From Fonsecaea monophora (Eukaryota > Ascomycota > Eurotiomycetes > Chaetothyriales > Herpotrichiellaceae), in NCBI RefSeq assembly GCF_001642475.1, contig NW_019173974.1, forward strand, positions 1 to 64,000: a DNA stretch of 64,000 nt. Direction: 5' to 3'. Positions 55,447-64,000 of the stretch are shown piece after piece. Numbering within the stretch: the stretch's first letter is position 1; each line of letters opens with the position of its first letter. Both the position numbers and the translations under genes were made by a program. Below the pieces are notes generated by a model. The model made no database searches, was not told where the DNA came from, and saw only the letters and a program-made list of their open reading frames with translations.

Positions 55447-56257
55447 TCAACCATTGCTCGGGTAGCTCCAAGGCTTACATTCATTGTTTCGGCCTCCAGG
55501 CGGATCTTGGCTGAAGCCATACGTGCCATTCGTCCCATAGCTGCTAGCAGCGCTCGACGCCGACATTGTCCGACTGATCATACCGCCATCCAGTGAAGAC
55601 ATTGCGTCTGACTCACGCCTCGATTGGCACCGAGAACCACTGTCAAAGTTGGACCCAGGCGAGACTTGGGACGACCCAAAGACCGAACCATTGCTTGAGC
55701 TATACCGTTGTACCAGAGAGGGTCTCGACGGCACTGGAATCGGGGACACGCCTGTAGCAACATTCCCTGAGGGATTGTCGCGGGAGTTGTGCCTCGCCAG
55801 TTGTGATTGAGGAATGCCCTGTCCCTGGGAAGCCCGTTTCCGATCCTGATGGATTCGACTCTCCGAGTACCCTGGTTTTCGTGAGTACCATTCAACTGAG
55901 AAGTAAAGGAATACTCACGCAATCGTCTCTTGTGTTCATCGCTTCTATACCACCTTGCTGTATCATCGCGCAGAGCTTTGATCATGTGCTGCAGCATAGG
56001 CTTGAGTGGTTGCGACGGCACATGACCCTGGCAATACTTACCCTCGGGGGTTCCGCAAATGACTGAATGACATATCGATCGCCTTTCTGTGGCAGAGTCA
56101 GCTCGCTACTCGAGGCTGTGCTGTGAACCGGCCTCAAGTTGTGTACATTATTCTCCATTACCTTGGCATCCCGGCCAAGGTAAAAGGGCAGATCGCACTC
56201 GACTACCTCTCGCGATATCCCTTCTGTCGGAATGGCAAAAGTGCTATATTGAGGCAT
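55447..56257 (-). CDS. Fungus-specific protein of unknown function
   Basis: Exons 56257-56042, 55988-55919 and 55871-55447 join in frame (introns 53 and 47 nt, GTAAGT and GTGAGT donors) to give 236 aa. The N-terminal part may be folded: MPQYSTFAIPTEGISREVVE, GDRYVIQSFAEPPR/HMIKAL and RDDTARWYRSDEHKRRLR. The rest is Ser/Gly/Gln-rich and disordered, ending ECKPWSYPSNG. The motif of a short hydrophobic strand, then aromatic-R-x-D helix, resembles a family of small Pezizomycotina proteins of unknown role; I do not assign a function. No signal peptide. Confidence 0.72.
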
Positions 56258-57575
56258 TGTCGCTGAGATGAGGCAACAGCTGCCTTGTGGGGGAGCACAG
56301 GATCTTGATTCTAGGGGCCAAGCGGAAGGATTTCATGCAAGAAAGCTTTCAGACGGAGCGATCATCAGTGGCGAAAAGAAGAGATAAAGACCTGGCTCGC
56401 GGGGATCGATCGCTGTTGAAATATCGGGAGGGGGGAAGAGCTGGTGGGAGGTAGCTGGCTCGGGTTTGCAACTTGCCAATCGACAGCCATGGGGGAGCGT
56501 CGAGACCTCGACAGAGCTGGAGCGGGGTATTCGTCTGGTCCTTCAATTTGTCCCTCCAAACCGAAGAGCCTCAGGTCGACGACGTCCAACTCCAACCGGT
56601 GAGGGTCATGGCTCTTATTGTTGTGGTGATGCAGAGGCCACGTAGGCCGTGAATGCAAGCCATCAATCCTTATCCACCAATATCATGAGCCCGGACGAGC
56701 TCGCGGAGAGAGACAAGAGCTGCTCGTCCTTCGAGTTGGACAGCTCTGAACACGGGTAGAGTGGGCCACGAGCCTGTGGCTTGCAGGTCGCTTGCTGCAG
56801 GGCTCGTGGTTAGCCGAAACAGCAACTGGTCAAGAAGAGACGATCCCGGCTTGCGACGATTCTCGGAGCCAGAAGAGTCCCAAGTATTTGAAGAGATGAG
56901 CAGAGAGGTGACTTAGTGACGAGAACTGAAGAGACGAGGAAAATATAACCAACTATACAATCAAAGAGACAAGGACACCCTGGCAAAGTCAGCGGCGATC
57001 ACGAAGGAGCCGCCAATGCATTCAAAAAGGGGATCGCAGGTTCGCCTAGACCAGACCGGACCAGACCAGAACAGCACCAACCTCCTTGGTGCTTGGGTGA
57101 CGCGTTTACGAGCACGCAAATCATGGCCCCGGTGGCCCTCTGATGCAGCATGAATAAGCCGATGAAATCGAGATGTCTCCCCTCCGCAGAAGTATAGAAT
57201 AGAGCCAAGTCAAGTGTGTCTGCGCAGTACAAATTGTTACAGAGAAGTCCAAATTCCAGCTTTGGGTACCCAAAATTTCTATGTCCAAAATTCACTTCTA
57301 ACCATTCCGGGCTACCCATCCCAGGAACGCCCAGGGGACCGTGGATGTCCCTACGGCACAGTCAGTCGCCCTGGCTCAGAGTGTTCTGCTGCCCTGGAGG
57401 GAGAGAATCCAGTGGCAGATAAGAGATGGGAAATTGGTGGCTTGATTGTTGGAAACATAGAGGTTGGAGGTTGGAGGAAGGATGTCGTAGTAGTACGAGA
57501 GCCACTGATTGTGGAGGGTCAAGGCTCAAATCAAATCCAAAAAAAAAGTTTCCCCCCTGAAATAGACCAGCTCTA
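56258..57575. other. Intergenic region
   Basis: About 1.3 kb holding the promoter of the 56257 gene and the 3' flank of the F-box gene. Tandem CCAGACCGGACCAGACCAGA-like words occur near 57050-57070. No gene supported. Confidence 0.5.
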
Positions 57576-58704
57576 TCACGAATGTGAAGGGGCTGCGGTG
57601 GCGAAGTTCCCGAATATAAGGGCTTTACCTGATATATTGCCTTGTTGCTGGGTGGATGTCTCCACGGCCAGCATCAAATGCGTTGTACGCACAACCAGCT
57701 CTGCGCGGAAACAGTTGGCGGTGGTGAAACCGGACCGAGAAGAAGGGGAAGCGAGAACTCACCTTGGATCTCGATCGTAAAGGTCATGGGCATGTCGTCC
57801 AGGTCGATGGCATGACGATTTCCATAAAGTATTTCATTGCGATCACGCACTGCGACCCGCAGACCAACGTTCTTTCTGTAGTCGGTCCACATGATGTTTT
57901 TGTCCGCTCCTATCGAAGGGCAGCTCGTGGTTGGTGTTGGATTCATCTTAAAACCGTCCAACTCTTGCTCTTGTTGCCACAGGTCTTGGGCGCGATCCTG
58001 GAGCCATTGTTTCCACACCCGCATGACGCCTTGGCCCGATCGCACAATATGAACATTGCTGAGAAAGACCCCTCTTCGGGGTCCAAGCCTCACAAGGCTA
58101 GCATAGGCGCAAAACTGGCCGAACAACTCGTCCGCATCGAGATTCAGGGTGTGCATGACTTTGGTGAAACCTCCATCGCCTCCATCGGCATAGATGGGCA
58201 TTGTTCCACTTGTTGAAGACGACGCGGTATTCAACACGGCGCCCGCAACCCGTCGTGCGGGCATGGAACCCGACACCCCAGGCCGCTCGGGTCTGAACCG
58301 GCTGTAGAGTCCACCTAGTTTCGCGAGTCTTCCTTCTTCTCCGTCACAGTCTTCATAGAGGCTCCCCTTGCCTTCGTGTTTGGAACTGAGCCCATCGGTA
58401 CCAAGGTATGTACAAAACAAATAAGGGTCGCTGTATCGCTTGCTTGGATGGTACGCTTCCAGGATCAACTTGTAATCCGGCAAAGCCGCGGCGAGGAGAA
58501 GTCGGAAATGTAGGATCCTGAGGATGAGGGAATGGAAGCGTCGCGAGACCACGACCAGCGGCAGGAGGTCTTGAGTCGAAAACCCCGAAAGGATGGACAC
58601 CAGTATCTGTGAATTCAGCACGAGAAAGGCCCGCCCTTGGGCCGGCGTATCAAGCATACCTCATTGGGAAGATCATAGAGGCATCGAGGGTTACGAGCCA
58701 TCAT
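57576..58704 (-). CDS. F-box domain protein
   Basis: Exons 58704-58660, 58606-57763 and 57700-57576 give about 337 aa. The start has two adjacent ATGs. The F-box is assembled across the first intron: CLYDLPNE/ILVSILSGFS followed by TQDLLPLVVVSRRFHSLILR, the usual LPxEIL...L...V+R.F pattern. The remainder (RYSDPYLFCTYLGTDGLSSK, FCAYASLVRLGPRRGVFLSN, RVWKQWLQDRAQDLW, VGLRVAVRDRNEILYGNRHA) resembles fungal F-box proteins of unknown substrate. Known role of the domain: Skp1 binding in SCF ubiquitin ligases. The C-terminal exon has a GTAAAG possible donor, so the last 20 residues are uncertain. Confidence 0.85.
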
Positions 58705-59288
58705 CTCACCAGACGGGCACGACTCCGCCCATTGACGTTGGCTTTACCAACAAAAGGGTATCGATCAAAGACCGGGTTGGCCGACTACATCCAGCAGACC
58801 ACAAGCGACAAAGACAGAGAGATCACGGCAAAAGCGTCGATTCAATTCTTCATCAGAAGAGTAGAATTGCTCCTGGAAAATGTATAGTAATAATGTGGTC
58901 AGGAGATGTATGAATCGACCCCGAGATCGGAAACTCATTGATCGCGACAAGAACCAAGAATGACCGATACGCTTTTTGCCGGGGGTGGCCGATAAGCCCA
59001 TTGACGTAATCAAGCTGCGCCCGCAACGAGGGGCTTTTCCGCAAACATTCTTTGCAGGAACTGTAACTAACAGCAATGAGATGCATGCCATGATGGTATT
59101 CCTAGCGGATTGCCTTGAGGCGGAGATATACCGGGTCTCCCATATTATGGCGATGTACTGGCCATGAGCGCCATGTTGCATTGGCCCACTGAATGAGGTC
59201 CACATTTTCCAGACATTGAGAAAGTTCGCAGGACAATCTTCATTGGCAATAAACCCCCCACTGCCACAACACGAGTGTCAGTGTCACA
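58705..59288. promoter_or_regulatory. Divergent promoter, F-box / GAL7
   Basis: 584 bp between starts. No Gal4-type CGG-N11-CCG pair recognised. Confidence 0.4.
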
Positions 59289-60512
59289 ATGCCTGACAAG
59301 ATCCTGGACGACATCTCGCACCGCCGATATAATCCCCTGCGTGGCAGCTGGATCCTGGTTTCTCCTCACCGCACCAAGAGACCGTGGCAAGGCCAGCAGG
59401 AGAGTCCCGGGGTCATTGACCTCCCGGTATACGACCCTAAATGCTACTTGTGCCCGGGGAACACGAGGGCTTCGGGAGATGTCAACCCTAAGTACGAGAA
59501 CACGTTCGTATTTGTGAACGACTACAGTGCCGTCAAAGAGCTGCAAGAAGATTACAAGTCTCCAGACGAACCGGGGAGCCTGTCCAGCCTTCTGCTACAA
59601 GCCGAGCCAGTAAAGGGCAAATGCTATGTCTTGACCTTCAGTGCCGCGCACAATGTCACACTGGCGGACATGTCCCCCTATGAGATTCTTCCAATTGTGA
59701 AGACATGGACTGAAATCTATACGGCGCATATCTCCCCCAAGTCACCGCTGGTCGCGCAGGCCAAACCGACTCATTTACCACCATCTAACCCCCATGCAGA
59801 CGTTGGACGACCCAGGGACCAGTATCGGTGGATGCAAATATTCGAGAACAAAGGCAGCGCCATGGGCTGCTCCAACCCTCATCCGCATGGCCAGATCTGG
59901 ACGACCACATCTCTGCCTGAAGAAGCCGCGATTGAATTGGAACAACTGAGAAAATACAACCGGCAACAGGGCGGTGGGCACATGTTGGTTGACTACGCCC
60001 GTCTCGAACGAGAAAAGAACGAGCGAGTTGTCTTTCAGAATGAGACTTTCCTTGTCATCTGCCCGTGGTGGGCCACCTGGCCTTTTGAAACCATGATATT
60101 ACCCGTCAAACACATTCGCTCTCTGATCGACTTGGGCGAGAAGGAACAGATGGACTTGGCCGAGGCTATAGCAGAGATCACTCGACGGTATGACAACCTC
60201 TTCGAGACGAGCTTTCCTTACAGCATGGGCATCCACCAAGCGCCGCTGGACGGCAACGAAGAGGAGATTGAGTGCTCTAGTCTTCACTTGCATTTCTATC
60301 CTCCGCTCCTGAGGAGCGCCTCAGTCAGAAAATTCCTCGTCGGGTATGAAATGCTGGGAGAGCCACAGAGAGATATTACACCGGAGCAAGCCACAGTCAG
60401 GCTGCAGAATTGCGGAGGAGAATTGTACAGGAAGAAACTCGGCGGAAACGAAGGAGAAGTGGTTGAGAACCCGCCAACGTCCGACAAGCCCACGACTGAA
60501 CCCAGCTCATAA
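59289..60512 (+). CDS. GAL7: Galactose-1-phosphate uridylyltransferase
   Basis: Single exon, 407 aa. It transfers UMP from UDP-glucose to galactose-1-phosphate in the Leloir pathway. HIT-superfamily signatures: HRRYNPLRGSWILVSPHRTK at the N-terminus, CYLCPGNTR (Zn-binding Cys pair), FVFVNDYSAV, the active site MGCSNPHPHGQIWTTTSLPE (His-x-His nucleophile), then VFQNETFLVICPWWATWPFE, and a second metal/active site SSLHLHFYPPLLRSASVRKF, VGYEMLGEPQRDITPEQAT. The C-terminus is extended by about 25 residues of Pro/Ser/Thr. A segment before the active site (SPKSPLVAQAKPTHLPPSNP) is loop-like. Cytosolic. Its stop codon lies only 30 bp from that of convergent ERG28. Confidence 0.96.
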   Translation: MPDKILDDISHRRYNPLRGSWILVSPHRTKRPWQGQQESPGVIDLPVYDPKCYLCPGNTRASGDVNPKYENTFVFVNDYSAVKELQEDYKSPDEPGSLSSLLLQAEPVKGKCYVLTFSAAHNVTLADMSPYEILPIVKTWTEIYTAHISPKSPLVAQAKPTHLPPSNPHADVGRPRDQYRWMQIFENKGSAMGCSNPHPHGQIWTTTSLPEEAAIELEQLRKYNRQQGGGHMLVDYARLEREKNERVVFQNETFLVICPWWATWPFETMILPVKHIRSLIDLGEKEQMDLAEAIAEITRRYDNLFETSFPYSMGIHQAPLDGNEEEIECSSLHLHFYPPLLRSASVRKFLVGYEMLGEPQRDITPEQATVRLQNCGGELYRKKLGGNEGEVVENPPTSDKPTTEPSS

Positions 60513-60542
60513 TACCAAATGGTGATATCTTGAAGAATCCCT

Positions 60543-61043
60543 TTATCTGACGTAGAAGCCATATTGAACTGTGCTCCAAACCAAACCAATCAGCGCAACA
60601 GTGACTGGAGCAAGCCACGGCCCTGATGGCGAAGTGGTCTTATACACAAATGCCTCCAGGCTGAAGTGCGCAAGCCCAATGACATTGGTCAACATCTGCA
60701 TCTGAAACCACGACGCCTCGTTGATGTGATAGGCCGCAAACACTCTGACGATCCCAACTGCAAGTGTCCACGTCCCAAATGTCCTCGAGGAGAGAGGCGT
60801 AGCTGGGGAGCTCCCTTCTGGGGAGGATTTGCCCTTGGTTTGAGTTGCTGAAGCTTGACCTGGGTAGAGACGTCGCGTGTAGGAGAGGGTATTGTAGCAT
60901 TGAATGGCGTTTCCAATCGCAGTTACGCCCACCTGGAGTTTGAGGTTAGTGGAGAGCAATGTAAGTTTTGCTGGCGCAGTTCAACGCACAAACAAAATGT
61001 AGAGGGGGAGGTATCCCTCTGCTTGAGGAAGCAGGGACGCCAT
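60543..61043 (-). CDS. ERG28: ERG28-like ER membrane scaffold of sterol C-4 demethylation
   Basis: Exons 61043-60990 and 60932-60543 with a 57-nt intron give about 147 aa. Four hydrophobic segments. Family motifs: VGVTAIGNAIQCYNTLSYTR (TM1), TPLSSRTFGTWTLAVGIVRV, FAAYHINEASWFQMQMLTNV, IGLAHFSLEAFVYKTT and a terminal TVALIGLVWSTVQYGFYVR. Known role: Erg28 tethers Erg25, Erg26 and Erg27 at the ER membrane. An internal Ser/Pro-rich loop (QASATQTKGKSSPEGSSPAT) is longer than in yeast. Divergent from the ketoacyl-CoA reductase gene. Confidence 0.9.
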
Positions 61044-61363
61044 CTTGGAGACAGAACGCTGCACTGGATGGACACTCGAAATCACGGAGTGCTCCAAGAA
61101 AGTATAGAGTCTTGAAGGTGAATGGAAGTGTGAGGCGCTGGAGTCTGAAGTTCCTCAACCTTTTTGTTGATGCAGATGAAGACGACCCCGTTTCCGGTTT
61201 GGGTTGAAGCCGCGCAGACCCTTAGCGATCCTTGTTGGCACGCCCGGGTAAAATAATTCCAACTGGTCCTGTCCGCATGCTCCGTACAATGATTTTGGAC
61301 AGTCTCATTATCTGTCCAAACCGTCTGTCACTACCGGTCTAATCGTCTGCTTTGATTCCAAGC
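61044..61363. promoter_or_regulatory. Shared ERG28 / IFA38 divergent promoter with dyad
   Basis: 320 bp. Contains a perfect dyad at 61294-61320: TTTGGACAG, 9-nt spacer, CTGTCCAAA, ending 44 bp before the reductase start. The position suits a 5' leader or promoter-proximal operator. No exact SRE (ATCANNCCAC) was recognised. Confidence 0.5.
61294..61320. promoter_or_regulatory. Dyad TTTGGACAG-N9-CTGTCCAAA
   Basis: Nine perfect base pairs in each arm. Could be a dimeric regulator site or an RNA hairpin in the 5' leader. Confidence 0.5.
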
Positions 61364-62434
61364 ATGGCAACGACAATCGATCTAGGGCCCCTCGGCCAGC
61401 AGAGTCTCCCCTCAACTCTGCTCATTGGCATTGGGGTCCTCACGCTCGCCTCGGTCGCCTTCACCGCGACACGCGTGTTTCTGAGTACTTTCATTCTGCC
61501 AGGAAAATCTGTAAGACTGCAAGAGAGTGTACAGGACCTGTGGCTAACATCTGTCGCTCAAAAGCTATCCTCGTTCGGCGGGAAAGGCTCATGGGCAGTC
61601 GTAACCGGCGCATCCGATGGCATTGGAAAGGAATACGCCCTACAGCTGGCAAAGAGAGGCTTCAGTCTCGTCCTTGTCTCCCGAACTGCGTCGAAACTCG
61701 AGTCCCTCTCGGCCCAGATAAAGACCTCTTCTCCAGACGTCTCGGTGGAAACTCTCGCCATGGATTTCTCGCAAAATTTGGACAAAGACTATGCGTCGTT
61801 GGCGTCGCTGCTACAAGGCAAACGCGTTGCCATCCTGATCAATAACGTGGGCCAGAGTCACAGTATTCCTGTGACTTTTGCGGAAACGCCCTTGCCCGAA
61901 ATGACAAACATCATCAATATCAACTGCCTGGGCACACTGCGGGCTACCCAGACGGTACTCCCGAGCATGCTACCACAAAAGAAAGGGCTGATCTTGACAA
62001 TGGGATCCTTCGGCGGCTTGACGCCCACACCACTTTTGGCAACATACTCTGGTTCAAAAGCATTCCTTCAACAATGGTCCAACGCGCTGGCCTCCGAGCT
62101 GGCTCCAAGTGGTATTGACGTATTCTTTGTCCATTCGTACTTGGTCACTTCGTCAATGTCCAAGATCCGCCGAGCGAACTGGCAGGTCCCTACAGAAAAG
62201 GCGTTTGTCAGATCTACATTGGCCAAGATTGGTCGGAGAGGTGGGAGCATAGGCTACCCGTACAGTGGAACTCCGTACTGGAGCCACGCCCTGGTTGCAG
62301 CGCTGATCACGGGCGTGCTTGGTCCGATGAGCAGCATTTTACTTGGAATCAACAGGAAGATGCATGTGGATATTCGGAGAAGAGCTTTGAAGAAGGCAGA
62401 GCGAGAGGCACAGAAGGGCAAGAAGGCCGCATGA
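61364..62434 (+). CDS. IFA38: Very-long-chain 3-oxoacyl-CoA reductase
   Basis: Single exon, 356 aa from the ATG at 61364. The N-terminus has a transmembrane segment ([20 protein letters not shown]), then an SDR domain: [20 protein letters not shown] (TGxxxGIG), [10 protein letters not shown], catalytic [20 protein letters not shown] (S...YxxxK) and [18 protein letters not shown]. The C-terminus is basic ([18 protein letters not shown]) and ends KKAA, a KKxx ER-retrieval signal. Known role: the NADPH-dependent second step in the ER fatty-acid elongase cycle, supplying sphingolipid acyl chains. Shares its promoter with ERG28, linking sterol and very-long-chain fatty acid synthesis. Confidence 0.94.
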   Translation: MATTIDLGPLGQQSLPSTLLIGIGVLTLASVAFTATRVFLSTFILPGKSVRLQESVQDLWLTSVAQKLSSFGGKGSWAVVTGASDGIGKEYALQLAKRGFSLVLVSRTASKLESLSAQIKTSSPDVSVETLAMDFSQNLDKDYASLASLLQGKRVAILINNVGQSHSIPVTFAETPLPEMTNIININCLGTLRATQTVLPSMLPQKKGLILTMGSFGGLTPTPLLATYSGSKAFLQQWSNALASELAPSGIDVFFVHSYLVTSSMSKIRRANWQVPTEKAFVRSTLAKIGRRGGSIGYPYSGTPYWSHALVAALITGVLGPMSSILLGINRKMHVDIRRRALKKAEREAQKGKKAA

Positions 62435-62879
62435 TGCACGGGGTTGTTGTTAATGTCGCAGGCGTCCCTTGATCTGGCAACTTCGCCAAAATCAGTGTGT
62501 GCAAGACTTTTGGGGGAGTCGTGTTGTCTGGGAAATGGCTCACATCAAAGTGTAGAGGGCTCGTTAAAAAAATACTCGAGCTACAAATACTACTTGACAA
62601 CATTACCTGTGCTTTCAGCCTCGTGTGGGGCAGCCCTGCACTCTGTAAATGCTTTAGTATCCAGGGGCACTGCGGGCAAACACGCAAACTTCCCGCCCGT
62701 GCCACATGCTGTGAACGTTGTAACCCCCGCGGTGCAACCTTCAATAACTTTCCCTGCCCGACCCTTCACCCGTAAAACCCTCTGTTTGTCGTGGACCTCT
62801 AACACAGCAAATTTGTTTGTGTCCGAGCACATGGCCATGCTGCGCTCAGTCTCGCTGGCAAGGAAACTGACGCTCGACC
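62435..62879. other. Intergenic region, ankyrin gene promoter
   Basis: 445 bp between tandem plus-strand genes. C-rich leader before 62880; no operator recognised. Confidence 0.55.
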
Positions 62880-63906
62880 ATGACCCGCGTTGATCTGTCC
62901 CTGCGGCAAGCCATTCTACTCAATGATCTCGCCTTAGTGCAGCGAATCCTGAAGCACAATCTCTCATACCTCCAAAATCCGGATTTTGAAGACAAGAGCA
63001 ACACGTCATTGCATCTTGCTGCGAAATATGGACTGGAAGAGATTGCGGTGAGTGCACGTTGCGGCAGGAGCCACCTTTTCTGACCGCTGAACCGCAACAC
63101 AGGCGTTTCTGATATCTCTCGGTCATGATGGCACTCGCCCGGTTGAAGATTGGATCTACAGTGCCCAGCACAACAATCGGGGCATCTCCGTCAACACAGA
63201 CGGCCAAACACCTCTGCACCTAGCTGCGGCCAATTCTCAAGCCGGAGTTGCTGAACTCCTGTGCAGGCAGTTCCCACAGACTGTCAATCGCAGAGACCGC
63301 AAGGGCCAAACACCTCTCCATCTCGCAGCATCCTCCCAGATTATCCCTAAGCCGAATCTCAGCACCTTTGCGACCAACGGCCCGTCAAGACCGACCCCGG
63401 AGGACAACAGAACGATAGAGATCCTCCTTGTACACGGTGCGAATGTGAACGCGAAGGACGACCAGGGAAATACATGTCTTCACAACGCAAGTGCATGGGG
63501 GAATCTCAAGGCCATTCGCGCTTTGATCCAAGCGGGCGCAGACCCGTTAAGTAAGAATAAGGCTGGTTGGACTCCCGAGTACTACAGTATCACAGTGCAG
63601 GCAGAGGTCTACTACCGGAATTTGGTTGCAGAATGGGAGAAGAGGAAAGCAGAGGACGAGATGCGGGCCAGCGAGAGAAGAGGGAAAGGGGGCGGATCTG
63701 TCAGGCTGGTACCACAAGACAATGAAAGCGACGACGAAGGAGACAACTCGTCAATCACGGGGAGAAGCGTTGAGAGAAGTACAACAAGGAGTCCTCTACC
63801 TGGGTTTGTCGCTGGTGCTGGAGCCGGATCTGACGTTGGCAACTCAGTGGGACAGAGTGATGCAGGCTTGGGCATCAGCGTAGGCTACGTGGACGCTTGG
63901 AAATGA
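62880..63906 (+). CDS. Ankyrin-repeat protein
   Basis: Exons 62880-63047 and 63103-63906 with a 55-nt intron give 323 aa. Four or five ankyrin repeats: DKSNTSLHLAAKYGLEEIA/A, TDGQTPLHLAAANSQAGVAE, RKGQTPLHLAASSQIIPKPN and DQGNTCLHNASAWGNLKAIR, then ALIQAGADPLSKNKAGWTPE. The G-x-TPLH pattern is clear. A Glu/Lys/Arg helix (EWEKRKAEDEMRASERRGKG) and an acidic Ser-rich, Gly-rich tail follow. The arrangement resembles small cytosolic fungal ankyrin proteins of the yeast YCR051W/YGL242C type. Binding partner unknown. Confidence 0.9.
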
Positions 63907-64000
63907 AGCTACTCGGTATGCAACAGATACGCTCAACACAATGAAGAGTGTTGGAGAAGGAAACTGGTGGCCGCACCCGTCTGTAGTGGGGGCACTTGGT
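63907..64000. other. Window end
   Basis: 94 bp after the ankyrin gene stop; too short to interpret. Confidence 0.5.

Overview
This window is nuclear DNA of a filamentous ascomycete (Pezizomycotina). Genes are single transcription units, most cut by 1-5 short introns (about 45-100 nt, GTRNGT...YAG). Several families are fungus-specific: three Zn2Cys6 regulators, a Clr5-domain protein, ERG28 and a DUF1479 oxygenase. Eurotiomycetes/Chaetothyriales is a reasonable guess, but the sequence alone does not prove it. I see no rRNA, tRNA, CRISPR array or intact transposon. Exon boundaries below come from reading the frames and splice sites by eye.

Layout. 0-2.7 kb: an AT-rich, palindrome-bearing end that looks like a decayed transposon, then a Thr-rich WxxW tandem-repeat wall-type protein (minus) whose signal peptide lies one base out of frame with its repeats. 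4.8-17.8 kb: housekeeping genes. These are DML1/Misato (minus), the ER chaperone LHS1 (plus), an HSPA12-type Hsp70-like ATPase (plus), a carnosine-N-methyltransferase-like enzyme (minus) and the proteasome assembly chaperone PAC4 (plus). 17.8-22.5 kb: a 4.7-kb stretch without a gene, leading into a Zn2Cys6 regulator (22.5-25.1 kb). 26.3-39.4 kb: an accessory-looking neighbourhood with a DUF1479 oxygenase, a divergent sugar/lactose-permease-type MFS transporter, two Zn2Cys6 regulators, an NADPH-dependent SDR reductase and a small spliced gene with duplicated SUMO-consensus/SIM-like motifs beside a satellite array. 40.2-64 kb: EDEM-type mannosidase MNL1 with a PA domain, a conserved fungal protein of unknown function, an APH-fold protein, a small His/Gln-rich protein, a Clr5 protein, an unknown fungal protein, an F-box protein, galactose-1-phosphate uridylyltransferase, ERG28, the very-long-chain ketoacyl-CoA reductase, and an ankyrin protein.

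How they fit together. ER function recurs: LHS1 (folding), MNL1 (glycoprotein degradation), and ERG28 with the ketoacyl-CoA reductase (sterol and very-long-chain fatty acid synthesis), the last two sharing one divergent promoter. The 26-39 kb block (oxygenase, transporter, reductase, two regulators) has the composition of an inducible catabolic or small-molecule cluster with no backbone synthase. The least explained items are the frame-broken repeat protein, the SUMO/SIM-motif gene, and the long gene-free intervals (2.7-4.8, 17.8-22.5, 45.4-47.3 and 49.8-53.2 kb).
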